This document shows, piece by piece, positions 25,842 to 35,185 of a stretch of DNA of 50,579 bases; within the stretch, counting starts at the first letter, position 1, and every line of letters starts with the position of its first letter. The stretch is from JAVVEZ01 sp032250895 (GTDB lineage Bacteria > Pseudomonadota > Gammaproteobacteria > Pseudomonadales > Pseudohongiellaceae): positions 1 to 50,579 of the forward strand of contig JAVVEZ010000015.1 in NCBI GenBank assembly GCA_032250895.1. Reading direction: 5' to 3'. Under the pieces are notes generated by a model. The model did not search any database and had not been told where the DNA came from. It worked only from the letters and a program-made list of their open reading frames with translations. Position numbers and translations under genes: made by a program.

Positions 25842-28800
25842 TCAGAATTGCATCCGGAACCCCGCCGTGAAGCTTCTCCCCAGCGTGTCGAACAGGCTCT
25901 GGTTCGTCTGCGTGGCGCCACCAAAGCTGGCAAAATTCGCCACCACCGGAGGATTCTCGTCGAACAGGTTGTTGAGGTTGCCATAAATCTCCCAGGTGCC
26001 ACCGTTGGTCAGATCGATGGTGTAGGACAGATTGAGATCGGTGTAGAACGCGCCTCTGACCGTGTTGTCATTGATGTCAATGCCTTCCACCTCGTCGATA
26101 TCCAGCTTGCCACTGTCAATCCAGCGCTCCTGCAAAAAGATGTTCACCGGGCCGTTTCTGTAGGTGATACTCGACGTGATCTTGAATTCCGGCAGACTGC
26201 CAAGCCCAGTCTCCCCCGCACCATCGCGCTTCGGCGCACCCAGGTTGGTCGTGGAATTCTCATCCAGCCAGGTGGCAAAGAAGCGCCAGCGCAGGGCTTC
26301 AGCCCCACCGCCGAACAGATTCACATCGGTATTGTAGGCCATCTCCACATCAACACCCTTGACCTCGGCCTTGTTGATGTTCAGAAAGGTATTTTCAATC
26401 TCGATGATCTCGTTGTTCGAATCACGCTGAATCTGGGCGCAAAGGTCCTGCGCCCCGTTGAAACACTCGTCGACGATGCGTTGCGGCGTAAGCTGACCGA
26501 TGGAACCCTTGACGATGATGTCGTACCAGTCGACGGACAGCGAGGCTCCTGGCAGAAAGGAGGGTTGGTATACCATACCCAATGTTATGGTATCGGCCTT
26601 TTCCGGTGCGACACTGGGATTCCCGCCATTGAAGACTCCCACCGTGAATTCCTGGTTATTGAACTCGGGATCATTGACGACACCACCCTGGCCCTGGCGA
26701 TCGAGACGCTCTGCCAGCGTTGCGGCCCTGACGTCGCGGGACTCCGTGGCCCGCACCCGCAGGTCATCGGTAATCTGCCAGTCGATACCACCCTTCCAGG
26801 CCCAGATCGTGCCACTGCCGGTATAATCGGCCCAGCGCCCCGCCAGGCTGACATCCAGCCTCTGCACGCCGACCACATCGGAAACCAGAGGCACCAGGGT
26901 TTCCAGGAACACTTCCTTGACCTCCTGACTACCCCGGAGGTTGGGCGAGGTCGAGAATTGAAAGCCGGTCGGACGAATGCTGAAGCCATTCGGCACGCCC
27001 AGAATGCCTCTGGCCGGGTCATCCCGGGGAGCGATGACCAAATTGGTGTTGCTCGTGGGATTACTCGGATCGTCGACAACCTGACTGAGAGCTTCCCGGC
27101 GCCAGGTGGCACCAATCGCTGCAGAAACCTCACCGGCCCCAAAACCTTCCCACAGGGGACCATTGGCAGAGAAGTCAAAAATGTGCTGGTTCAGATTCGC
27201 TCTGATGATCTTCGCGGCCTGCGTGGTGAAGGTATGTTCACGCCCGCGTTCAAAACCCGTGTCCGCAAAAAACAGGGGCGTGGTGATGGTCTGCCCCTTG
27301 TCATCCTGACCCGTGACAAAATCAAGGGCCTCCTGCGAAGCATTGCCGGCGCCGAAGAGGTTGATGGGCACGCAGTTGCCATGGTTTTCAGGATCCAGCA
27401 GGGCCGAGCGGCACACGGTGGCGCCGGTAGCCGGATCGCTTACCGCGTCCAGGGCCAGGAATACCCTGTCGGTTCGGGTCCAGCCCAATTGCCGGGTGCG
27501 GCGCTCATTGCGGCCGTATTGATAGTAGCCGTCCACAGCCCAGCCCCTGAACATGCCCTGGTCGATCGTTGCCTTGAACCCGGTGGTCGCGGAGAAGGTG
27601 TTGTTTTCGTTCACCGATCTTTGCGTGGCAACATCGGCGCTACTCGCCAGGCGGGAAAAACCGAAGGACTCGAGCCCTTCATCCTGCATGATCTGACGGA
27701 TGTTTTCGGGCAGGAAGGCGTTGTCCTGAAAGATTTTCGCCTGCCACAGGCTGAACATCAGGGCGGACCCTCCGGGCTGGTTGCTCTTGTTGTTGCCGTA
27801 CATGCCCTGGACATAGACGTTGACATTGTCGTTGATGTCATAATCGAGATAGGTAAAGGCACTGCCTCTCTCGAAGCTCGGCGCCAGGGAAGCCGCACTG
27901 GGATCGGCAGCAATGTTGTCGCCGCTGCCACCGCCGAACTGCGGCGCGATGGACTGGGAGAAGGTGCCGGCATTGACCGCCGAAAGATCACTGGTGATGA
28001 AGGGCGTGGCGCTGCCATCCGACAAGAACTGCAAACGGTTCAGGGCCGAGCCGGGCTGATTGATCAGGCCGCCAAAGGTCCACTGCGTGGAGACGACATT
28101 GGGCGCAATGAGGTCCCGCGGACCCGTGGGGTCGGGATTGGTCACCGTGCCATAACCCTGGAACCAGTTGCGATCGTCAAAACTCTCCACCTGGTTCTGC
28201 TGAAAGGCATCAACCGAGAACAGCAGGTGGCCGCGCTCACCGAGGTCGGCGCCAAAGGAGAATTCGCCCTCCCAGTTTTCGTTGTCGCCACGGGTGGTCG
28301 CGCCACCCTGGAAATGACTTTTTACGCCGGTGAACTCGGTGTTGAGCACCATATTGACAACGCCCGCCACGGCATCGGTACCGTAGGCGGCGGAAGCACC
28401 GCCGGTCACCAGATCCACACGGCTGATCAGGGCCTCAGGCAGAATATTGATATCGGTGGAACCCAGGCGTGAGGAGGGCACCAAACGGCGCCCATCCAGC
28501 AGGTTCAGGGTCCGGTTGGTGCCCAGGCCGCGTAGATTCAAATTACCGGCACCGGGAGACGTCAGGAAAAAGCCTTGCGAGCTGGGCGTCGTATTGCCAA
28601 AAAACTGCGGCAACTGACTCAGGGACTCGACCAGAGTGCCCGGTTCCATGTTGCTCAGTTCATCGATGCCCACGGTCGTGACCGGTGTCGGTGTCTCAAA
28701 GCCGGAACGGCGAATACGTGAACCGGTAACCTGAATCTCATCGACCACCCCGGCAGCCTGGGTTCCCTGTGCACCATCCTGGGCATGCACCAGCGTACTC

Positions 28801-28907
28801 AGGGCCAGCGAAACCGCGAGGCCGCAAATGCTGCTTTTCTTTTTGAACAGGCCGGGACTTGTTTTCTGAAATGTTGGTTTGTCTGCTTGCTTTTGTTTTT
28901 TCATCAT
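25842..28907 (-). CDS. TonB-dependent outer-membrane receptor 3
   Basis: The product has 1021 residues. Two adjacent ATGs (28907 and 28904) follow CAGGGGGC; the second gives better spacing. A Lys-rich N-terminus and a hydrophobic segment ending LVHAQ form the signal peptide. The plug begins VDEIQVTGSRIRRSGFETPTPVTTV, with NLNLRGLGTNRTLNLLDGRRL and VTGGASAAYGTDAVAGVVNMVLNTEF. The barrel repeats the Cys pair of the paralogs (ECFNGAQDLCAQI) and the chain ends SFTAGFRMQF. It is closer to receptor 1 (shared TGSRIRRSG, ATLAERLDRQGQGG against ATLQERFDQTRGG) than to receptor 2. The substrate is unknown. Confidence 0.93.
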   Translation of the reverse strand: MMKKQKQADKPTFQKTSPGLFKKKSSICGLAVSLALSTLVHAQDGAQGTQAAGVVDEIQVTGSRIRRSGFETPTPVTTVGIDELSNMEPGTLVESLSQLPQFFGNTTPSSQGFFLTSPGAGNLNLRGLGTNRTLNLLDGRRLVPSSRLGSTDINILPEALISRVDLVTGGASAAYGTDAVAGVVNMVLNTEFTGVKSHFQGGATTRGDNENWEGEFSFGADLGERGHLLFSVDAFQQNQVESFDDRNWFQGYGTVTNPDPTGPRDLIAPNVVSTQWTFGGLINQPGSALNRLQFLSDGSATPFITSDLSAVNAGTFSQSIAPQFGGGSGDNIAADPSAASLAPSFERGSAFTYLDYDINDNVNVYVQGMYGNNKSNQPGGSALMFSLWQAKIFQDNAFLPENIRQIMQDEGLESFGFSRLASSADVATQRSVNENNTFSATTGFKATIDQGMFRGWAVDGYYQYGRNERRTRQLGWTRTDRVFLALDAVSDPATGATVCRSALLDPENHGNCVPINLFGAGNASQEALDFVTGQDDKGQTITTPLFFADTGFERGREHTFTTQAAKIIRANLNQHIFDFSANGPLWEGFGAGEVSAAIGATWRREALSQVVDDPSNPTSNTNLVIAPRDDPARGILGVPNGFSIRPTGFQFSTSPNLRGSQEVKEVFLETLVPLVSDVVGVQRLDVSLAGRWADYTGSGTIWAWKGGIDWQITDDLRVRATESRDVRAATLAERLDRQGQGGVVNDPEFNNQEFTVGVFNGGNPSVAPEKADTITLGMVYQPSFLPGASLSVDWYDIIVKGSIGQLTPQRIVDECFNGAQDLCAQIQRDSNNEIIEIENTFLNINKAEVKGVDVEMAYNTDVNLFGGGAEALRWRFFATWLDENSTTNLGAPKRDGAGETGLGSLPEFKITSSITYRNGPVNIFLQERWIDSGKLDIDEVEGIDINDNTVRGAFYTDLNLSYTIDLTNGGTWEIYGNLNNLFDENPPVVANFASFGGATQTNQSLFDTLGRSFTAGFRMQF

Positions 28908-28928
28908 GCCCCCTGAAGATTTTTTACA

Positions 28929-28955
28929 TTGGATAAATTGGATGACTTGGATAAA
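28929..28955. repeat. three tandem 9-base repeats in the receptor 3 leader
   Basis: TTGGATAAA, TTGGATGAC and TTGGATAAA follow one another without gaps, 22 bases upstream of the receptor 3 start. The gap 28908-29122 otherwise holds a REP-like unit and no gene. Confidence 0.6.
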
Positions 28956-28993
28956 GTGTGTTGACTGCTCCTTACTTGTTACTCGTTACTTGA

Positions 28994-29020
28994 CTGGTTC
29001 CCGCCTGCGCGGGAATGACC
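28994..29020. repeat. REP-like palindromic unit (copy 5)
   Basis: The unit contains TTCCCGCCTGCGCGGGAATG followed by ACC and the extension caaatttccggcaatg. It is the cleanest palindrome of the family (TTCCCGCCTGCGCGGGAA). Confidence 0.7.
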
Positions 29021-29122
29021 GCAGGCAAATTTCCGGCAATGTCCTGCATGCCTCGGATGCACAAAGCATTGATGGAAGCGACCGGAAAGTCAACGGTAAT
29101 ATTGCAAGAGCTTTACGTTATG

Positions 29123-32014
29123 CTATTGGATGATAAGCAACTGATTGACCGGCACGTCCGTCAGAATTTTTTCCCTGCCGGGCGCGCGCCCGTCACCCGG
29201 CCACAGCACCCGGACTTCATCGACCTTGCCCGCCTGGCCCAGGCCAAAATAGACTTCTGCCGGGTTCTGTGACAGGTAGTTGCTGCCGGCACTGAGCTCG
29301 CGCATCTGGGTGACGCCGTCCACGCTGACATAGATGCGGGCGCCAATGGCCTCGGTATTCGCTCGCTCACCGCGGACGCGGACATGGAGAAAATGCCCGT
29401 CGTTACCGCCATCATTGCGGTACAGCCGCGGCGACTGGCCATTATTGGCAACAAAGATATCAACATCTCCATCCCCGTCATGATCGAAGCACACGACACC
29501 CCGGCCCTGGCCCTGATCGACCAGTCCCAGTTCCACGGAGCGCTCGCTGAAGCTGCCATCCTGATTCGAGATGAAAAGCCGGGAACGATCCGCTTCGAAG
29601 GGCGCAGTAAAAAGCTTTTCATTGGTGCTGAAGCCGTTGACATGGAAAATATCCAGATGGCCGTCATTGTTGAAATCCGCCATGCAGCTACCCCAGCCCC
29701 AGCCTCCGATCCGCACCCCGGCCGCCTCGGTCACATCCTCGAAGCGGCCATCTCCCTGATTGCGGTAGAGGCGGTTGCCGCTGGCCCCCCAACTGACCGT
29801 TGACTGTTCCGGTGGCGGTCCATTGGGATCGAAGATGCTGGACACAAACCAGTCCAGATCACCGTCGTTGTCATAGTCGCCCACGGCCGCACCCATGCCG
29901 TTTTCATCGGAAATAGCATCCGTCGTCGACACGCTGAAGCTGCCGTTGCGCTGATTCAGAAAGACCTGGCTGCTGCCAAAATCGGCGGCAATCAGCAGGT
30001 CCGGCCAGCCGTCGTTGTCGATGTCGGCAAAGTTGCCGGTGAAGTCCTGCATCAGTCCGTCGGGAATACCCGCTGCCATCGTGACATTGCTGAAGGTTCC
30101 ATTGCCGTTGTTGCGCCACAGATGGCGCCCGGGCTTATTGGCGCCCCAGTCTGAAAGATACAGATCCAGATCACCGTCCAGATCATAATCGCCAAAGGTC
30201 GTACTGAAGCTGTTGATGATGGCGCCATCGAGACCGGCCTCAGCGGTAACATCCTCGAAGCTGCCATCCTGCCGGTTACGCAACAGCCGACTCTGAAAAA
30301 TCGTACCGTTGATGCCACCAACGAAGAGATCGAGCCAGCCATCGCCATCATAATCCGCGAAGCTTGCCCCCGAACCCACAGCACCGTTCAGGGCGACACC
30401 GGCGGCAGCACCAACTTCCGCAAAGCTGCCGTCACCGCGATTGCGAAACAGCAGGTTCGGCCCGATCGTGCCACGCGTGATATAGAGATCAACCCAGCCG
30501 TCACGGTCGAAATCTCCGGCCGCCACGCCTGCCACCATGCGCTGGCGGTCCAGGCTGATGCCTCCTGCCGGAGCGCTGAAACCATGGACGTAGTCAAAGC
30601 CGGCACTCTGGGTAACATCGGTGAACTGCCAGGCCAGCGCGACAAGCCTGGCTTCCAGCGTAAAGGCGCCGGTTTTATTCGACGCCGTACTGTTGGATGC
30701 GACTTCCAGGGTATAGCGTCCGGCATCCAGTTCCAGCCTCATCGTGGAATGAGTGCCTGACAGTTCTCCGGCCTGAATCAGGCTGCCATTGCGTCCGGCA
30801 CCTGCCAGCAGAAAGAGTTGCCCGGGCTGCCCGCCGGCATCCAGTTCGAAAGTGACGGTAGCCTGTTCTGCCAATGCAAAGGGATAGTAACGGGCCAGGT
30901 CACCCGCCACCGGGGAATGGCTGGCCGGACACTCAGCTTGCCATTCAGCCTGCAAAGAAAACGGCAGGCTGCGCGGCTCCCGGCAGGGATCGGGCAGCAC
31001 CGTGACCGTGGCCTGATCTTCCAGCAATAGCTCACCATTGCGACGAATTTCCAGATTCAGTCTGTAGTCACCGGCATTGCTTTCGGGAATGCGCAGCAGA
31101 TTGAAATTGAAGAGCTTGGTCAGTTTCGCACTGAGGGCCATCTCCGGATCGGCCACCGCCTTGAAACCCAGCGGATGAATATAGGAAAACAGCCCGGCAT
31201 TCGTATCCGCCGTCAGGTAATAATCCACGGGCTGACCCAGGGCCGGCCCCGGAAACACATTCAGGGCCAGATCGAAAGACTCGCCTTCAAACAGACTCAG
31301 GTTGGAGCCGCCGTTCTCCTGACTGCCGTTCACCTGGCCGCCGTTCAATCGAAGAGTAGCCTGCAATGCGGGGCTGTCCCTGTCCTGCGGATCACTGTCC
31401 AGCAGAAATTCCTCCACGGCATCGAGCCCGTCGCCATCGGCATCGGCAGCACTCAGAGACAGGCCATCGATAAAGTCGAGAACCTCTGTCGCCGTCGGCG
31501 GACTGCCACGCAATGACGACACGGAAGCGTCGATGGTCCCCGCGGCATTGCAGGCAGGGGGGGCCTCCCCGGCAATGAAACCGGAAACTTTGCTGCTGCC
31601 GCTTACGGCCAGACTGTAGGCGCTGACCTCGAAGCCGGGTTGTATCCTGGGCACGGTGAAAAACGGCGGAAAGCTGCATTCTTCAAGTTCGAGGTCTACC
31701 GCCTCCAGGCAGAACAGCAGACCTGCCGAGTTTACATCCCTTGCCTGAATGCCTCCAGGAAGTGCCCCGGTAAACTCAGAAATATGACCAGCGGTATCGT
31801 AGAGCAATATCTTGTTGCGGTTGCGAAAAACAGTCCCCGGCCGGACCTGCACGCTGTCACCGGCACAGACTCCGGCCAGAGTGGCGAGCTCCCGGGCGCT
31901 CAATTCGGGAAGCGCAGCGCTGCCTTGACTCCAGCTGGCAGACAGCAGCACAAACAGCAAAAACCCTGGGAGCAGCGGGGCTGTCCTGATTGTTTTATTT
32001 ATTGGTCCACGCAT
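29123..32014 (-). CDS. large secreted FG-GAP/VCBS repeat protein with ASPIC/UnbV domain (CRTAC1-like)
   Basis: The product has 963 residues from MRGPINKTIRTAPLLPGFLL, a signal peptide. The frame is open to 32725 but that part overlaps xseA on the other strand. The ribosome site is weak, so the start is not certain. Residues 30-560 are a beta-rich region with one Ca-binding-like loop (DADGDGLDAVEEFLLDSDPQDRDS). From about 560 to 880 run FG-GAP/VCBS repeats with acidic loops (DFDRDGWVDLYI, DYDGDGWLDLFV, DYDLDGDLDLYL, DIDNDGWPDLLI, DYDNDGDLDWFV, DFNNDGHLDIFH, DHDGDGDVDIFV), a Ca-stabilised beta propeller. The ASPIC/UnbV domain closes the chain (IGARIYV, REL-SAGSNYLSQNP, VYFGLGQ, VLWPGDG). It is probably periplasmic or cell-surface. 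Its role is unknown, and such genes often accompany TonB receptors. Confidence 0.88.
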   Translation of the reverse strand: MRGPINKTIRTAPLLPGFLLFVLLSASWSQGSAALPELSARELATLAGVCAGDSVQVRPGTVFRNRNKILLYDTAGHISEFTGALPGGIQARDVNSAGLLFCLEAVDLELEECSFPPFFTVPRIQPGFEVSAYSLAVSGSSKVSGFIAGEAPPACNAAGTIDASVSSLRGSPPTATEVLDFIDGLSLSAADADGDGLDAVEEFLLDSDPQDRDSPALQATLRLNGGQVNGSQENGGSNLSLFEGESFDLALNVFPGPALGQPVDYYLTADTNAGLFSYIHPLGFKAVADPEMALSAKLTKLFNFNLLRIPESNAGDYRLNLEIRRNGELLLEDQATVTVLPDPCREPRSLPFSLQAEWQAECPASHSPVAGDLARYYPFALAEQATVTFELDAGGQPGQLFLLAGAGRNGSLIQAGELSGTHSTMRLELDAGRYTLEVASNSTASNKTGAFTLEARLVALAWQFTDVTQSAGFDYVHGFSAPAGGISLDRQRMVAGVAAGDFDRDGWVDLYITRGTIGPNLLFRNRGDGSFAEVGAAAGVALNGAVGSGASFADYDGDGWLDLFVGGINGTIFQSRLLRNRQDGSFEDVTAEAGLDGAIINSFSTTFGDYDLDGDLDLYLSDWGANKPGRHLWRNNGNGTFSNVTMAAGIPDGLMQDFTGNFADIDNDGWPDLLIAADFGSSQVFLNQRNGSFSVSTTDAISDENGMGAAVGDYDNDGDLDWFVSSIFDPNGPPPEQSTVSWGASGNRLYRNQGDGRFEDVTEAAGVRIGGWGWGSCMADFNNDGHLDIFHVNGFSTNEKLFTAPFEADRSRLFISNQDGSFSERSVELGLVDQGQGRGVVCFDHDGDGDVDIFVANNGQSPRLYRNDGGNDGHFLHVRVRGERANTEAIGARIYVSVDGVTQMRELSAGSNYLSQNPAEVYFGLGQAGKVDEVRVLWPGDGRAPGREKILTDVPVNQLLIIQ

Positions 32015-32137
32015 CACGGCAGAATAATCATCCCCCGAGTCAATGTCCACGAGATATTCCCCTGTCAACTCCTGCCAGAAGGCGGGGTGGCCGTGTGCAG
32101 GCTTGGTGATCGCCGATCTGCGCGGTATGATGCCACC

Positions 32138-33526
32138 ATGACTTCCCTGTTCAGCAACACCCCCCCAGACTCTGCGAGCGTTGACACGCCCTTCAGCGTC
32201 AGCGAACTCAACCGTGCCGCACGCTATCTGCTGGAGGAGAACTTCCCTGCCATCCTGGTGGAGGGGGAAATTTCCAACCTGGCCATGCCGGCTTCCGGTC
32301 ACTGGTATCTGACCCTGAAAGATGAGGCCGCCCAGGTGCGCTGCGCGATGTTCAGAAACCGCAACCAGCTGCTGCGCTTTCGCCCGCGCGACGGCATGCA
32401 GGTGCTGGTCAAGGCCAGAGTCAGTCTTTATGAAGGCCGGGGAGACTTTCAACTGCTGATCGAGCGCATGGAAGAACTGGGCGATGGCGCCCTGCGGCGT
32501 GCCTTCGATGTTCTCAGGGAGAAACTTTTCAAGGAAGGGCTCTTTGATGCCCGGCACAAGAAAAAACTGTCCGCCCTGCCCCGCCATGTCGGTGTGATCA
32601 CCTCCCCCACCGGCGCCGCCATCAGAGACATCATCAGTGTCTTCGGACGACGCTTTCCCGCCATCAAAATCACCATCATTCCGGTGGCCGTGCAGGGTCA
32701 GGGCTCGGCGGCCGAAATGATCCACGCCCTGGCGCTGGCAAACCGCCGGGAAGGCTGCCTGGAAGACCTGGATGTGTTGATCGTCAGCCGTGGCGGTGGC
32801 TCACTGGAAGACCTCTGGAGCTTCAATGACGAAGGCCTGGCACGGGCCATCTTCGCCAGCGAACTGCCCGTCGTCAGTGCCGTGGGCCATGAGGTGGATT
32901 TCACGATTGCCGATTTTGTCGCCGACCTGCGCGCCGCCACGCCCTCGGCGGCGGCGGAACTGCTCAGCCCCGACCAGCAGGAATACCGGCAGTTGCTGCG
33001 AACCAAGGCCCAGAAATTACAGGCCCTGATCCGTGCCCGCATGGCACAGGATGGCAAACGCCTGGCCTGGCTGGCCCGGCAATTGAAACATCCCGGGCGC
33101 CGCCTGCAGGAACAGGCCCAGCGTCTGGATGAGCTCGAAGCCCGGCTCCGGCTGGCCTTCAACAATCATCTGTTCCGGACCCGCTCCCGCATCCGGCATC
33201 TGTATACCAGCCTGCTGCTGCACTCCCCGCTCAATACCATCAGGCACCTCAAACAGGACAACCTCAACCTTGGCAAACGCAATCTGAAAGCCATCATCCA
33301 GGGCTTGCAGCAAAAACGGCAGGCCCTCGCGGAGCAGAGCCATGCCCTGCACACCGTCAGTCCGCTGAGCACCCTGAGCCGGGGTTATTCCATTACCGGG
33401 ACCGCCACTGGGAAAGTGATCCACAGCGTCACTCAGGTACGGCCAGGCGAGCACCTGATCACCCGCTTACATCAGGGTCGGATTTTTAGTACAGTGGACT
33501 CCCTTGCCGAAGAGGACGAGCCATGA
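32138..33526 (+). CDS. xseA: exodeoxyribonuclease VII large subunit
   Basis: The product has 462 residues (E. coli 456). It starts at MTSLFSNTPP, since homologs begin just before the OB domain; the frame continues upstream without support. Residues 15-120 form the OB-fold with FSVSELNRAARYLLEENFPAILVEGEISNL. The catalytic core follows with GVITSPTGAAIRDI, RRFPAIKITIIPVAVQG, LIVSRGGGSLEDLWSFNDE and VSAVGHEVDFTIADFVADLRA. A long coiled-coil region ends at the C-terminal LSRGYSI. It makes exonuclease VII with XseB, which is not encoded here. It overlaps the M23 gene by 4 bases (ATGA). The gap to the divergent gene at 32014 is 123 bases and must hold both promoters. Confidence 0.95.
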   Translation: MTSLFSNTPPDSASVDTPFSVSELNRAARYLLEENFPAILVEGEISNLAMPASGHWYLTLKDEAAQVRCAMFRNRNQLLRFRPRDGMQVLVKARVSLYEGRGDFQLLIERMEELGDGALRRAFDVLREKLFKEGLFDARHKKKLSALPRHVGVITSPTGAAIRDIISVFGRRFPAIKITIIPVAVQGQGSAAEMIHALALANRREGCLEDLDVLIVSRGGGSLEDLWSFNDEGLARAIFASELPVVSAVGHEVDFTIADFVADLRAATPSAAAELLSPDQQEYRQLLRTKAQKLQALIRARMAQDGKRLAWLARQLKHPGRRLQEQAQRLDELEARLRLAFNNHLFRTRSRIRHLYTSLLLHSPLNTIRHLKQDNLNLGKRNLKAIIQGLQQKRQALAEQSHALHTVSPLSTLSRGYSITGTATGKVIHSVTQVRPGEHLITRLHQGRIFSTVDSLAEEDEP

Positions 33527-34347
33527 AGTATGTTTTCCTGTCGCTATTTTTAGCCATCAGCGTGGTCTGCCATGCCCAGGGTATTTCTTCAGCCCTGCCA
33601 ACCCAGGCAGCCGTACCCGGCGGCGTTGCCATTGTGGAGATTCCCGGGCAAAAAGCTGTTGCCCGGGCGTTCTATAACAAGCAGCGGGTGATGCTGGTCA
33701 GCCAGGACGAGCGCCAGCTGGCTTTGGTAGGCATTCCGCTTTCGGCAAAACCCGGCGAGCATCATCTTCAGGTTGAGGAACGTAAGGGCGAACGCTTTTC
33801 CATCGCTTTCTCTGTTGCCGCCAAGACCTATCGCGAACAACATCTGAGCATCAGCAACGAACGCCAGGTAAATCCCAACCCGGCAGACCTGGAACGCATC
33901 AGCCGTGAAAGCCAGGAAATGAATGCCGCCTTTTCCACCTGGACGGAACCGGAAATGGCTGTCACGCATTTTGCCGTGCCCACAGCGGGTATCAAAAGCG
34001 ACAGTTTCGGGTTCCGGCGCTTTTTCAATGAACAGCCGCGCAGCCCCCATTCCGGCATGGACATAGCCGCCCCGGAAGGCACGCCCATCATCGCGCCGGC
34101 AGGCGGAACCATCGTGGCCACCGGCAACTACTTCTTTAATGGCAACACCATCATTCTGGATCACGGCCATGGCCTGATCACGCTCTACTGTCACATGAAT
34201 GAAATTGATGTGGCAGTGGGTCAACAGGTAGAGGCCGGCGAGCAGATCGGCAAGGTTGGCCAGACCGGACGGGTCACCGGGCCCCATCTGCACTGGAGCG
34301 TCAATCTCAACAATGTCAGGGTGGATCCGGCACTTTTTATCAATTGA
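33523..34347 (+). CDS. secreted M23 family metallopeptidase
   Basis: The product has 274 residues. A signal peptide (MKYVFLSLFLAISVVCHAQ) is followed by a beta-rich domain and then a LytM domain at about 160-270. The zinc ligands are seen in RSPHSGMDIAAPEGTPI (H-x3-D) and GPHLHWSVNLN (H-x-H). All are present, so the protein is predicted active as a periplasmic glycyl or peptide endopeptidase on peptidoglycan. The start overlaps the xseA stop by 4 bases. A gene of this type beside xseA is also seen in Pseudomonas. Confidence 0.92.
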   Translation: MKYVFLSLFLAISVVCHAQGISSALPTQAAVPGGVAIVEIPGQKAVARAFYNKQRVMLVSQDERQLALVGIPLSAKPGEHHLQVEERKGERFSIAFSVAAKTYREQHLSISNERQVNPNPADLERISRESQEMNAAFSTWTEPEMAVTHFAVPTAGIKSDSFGFRRFFNEQPRSPHSGMDIAAPEGTPIIAPAGGTIVATGNYFFNGNTIILDHGHGLITLYCHMNEIDVAVGQQVEAGEQIGKVGQTGRVTGPHLHWSVNLNNVRVDPALFIN

Positions 34348-34365
34348 GGAGCACCTCCGGCACTT

Positions 34366-34453
34366 CAGAGCTTCCTCAAGGAATCCATCCTCTTGCTTTG
34401 CTGCATCCCCGTCTGCGCGGGGATGACGACAAGATGAATTTCCAGAGCTTCCT
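34366..34453. repeat. REP-like unit (copy 6) flanked by 11-base direct repeats
   Basis: The palindrome GCATCCCCGTCTGCGCGGGG at 34403-34422 and the following ATGACGACAAGATGAATTTCC belong to the REP-like family. CAGAGCTTCCT occurs at 34366-34376 and again at 34443-34453, on either side. The unit lies between the M23 and methyltransferase genes. Confidence 0.6.
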
Positions 34454-34543
34454 TAATCATTTCCTAACAATTTGCTGCTAAGGTTCCCCGGATTGCAACA
34501 TTCTGGTGAGACCATAGCCGCAATACACACCAGGGTAGCAAGG

Positions 34544-35167
34544 GTGACAGCAGAAAAAATCAGAAAAATTCGGGGCCTGAAAATTTTCAGGAAAAGCCAC
34601 CCTGCCATAAAGAAATTACAGGAAGAACTGGATGGCCCGGAAATTCATGGTCACAAACTCTGGTTTTCAAGCTATTTCATCATGGATTATCTGAAAGCCA
34701 GGCCCCCGCATCAGCAGGCTAAAATCATGGAAATTGGTTGCGGTTGGGGACTGCTCGGCATTTATTGTGCGAAAAAATTCGCTGCGGCGGTCACTGCTGT
34801 GGACGCCGATAAACATGTATTCCCCTACCTCGATCTGCATGCAGAGGAAAACCAGGTCAATATTGTGACCCGACACCAACGCTTCGAAAAGCTCTCTGCC
34901 CGTTCCCTGAGAGCCCAGGATATGATTCTGGGGGCAGACATCTGCTTCTGGGATGAACTGCTGGAACCCCTGCTGAGCATGATTACGCTGGCCGTCGCCC
35001 AAAAGGTGCCCACCATCATCCTTGCCGACCCCGGCCGCTCTCCCTTTCTGAAACTGGCCAGACGCTGCCGGAAACTGTTCAACGCCGAACTGCGACAGTG
35101 CACCATCAGCAGCCCTGTCGCCGAGGAAGGGTATCTATTGATTATCAGAACTCCACCCGAATCTTAG
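34544..35167 (+). CDS. class I SAM-dependent methyltransferase, protein-lysine type likely
   Basis: The product has 207 residues from a GTG start (VTAEKIRKIRG), with AGGG about 8 bases upstream. The frame is open from a TTG at 34472 that lacks a site, so the start is tentative. Motif I is IMEIGCGWGLLGIYCAK near 75-90, followed by acidic VTAVDAD and the post-I NIVTRHQRFEKL. ADICFWDELLEP and IILADPGRSPF take the place of motifs II and III. The pattern (N-terminal EIHGHKLWFSS then EIGCGWGLLG) resembles the METTL21/PF10294-like lysine methyltransferases and bacterial relatives acting on proteins. The target is unknown. It lies 18 bases before ppk, so the two may be cotranscribed. Confidence 0.8.
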   Translation: MTAEKIRKIRGLKIFRKSHPAIKKLQEELDGPEIHGHKLWFSSYFIMDYLKARPPHQQAKIMEIGCGWGLLGIYCAKKFAAAVTAVDADKHVFPYLDLHAEENQVNIVTRHQRFEKLSARSLRAQDMILGADICFWDELLEPLLSMITLAVAQKVPTIILADPGRSPFLKLARRCRKLFNAELRQCTISSPVAEEGYLLIIRTPPES

Positions 35168-35185
35168 GCGCCGGCACCGGAAACC

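Noticed and set aside
25848..28472. An 874-codon open frame on the plus strand inside TonB receptor 3
   Set aside because: It lies wholly antisense to a clear receptor gene, has low-complexity composition, no ribosome site and no recognisable domain. It arises from the GC-rich codon pattern.
31640..32137. Long N-terminal extension of XseA
   Set aside because: It is antisense to the CRTAC1-like gene, and the XseA family begins at about 32138.
32015..32725. Long N-terminal extension of the CRTAC1-like protein
   Set aside because: The extension is antisense to xseA, lacks homology, and the signal peptide begins at 32014.
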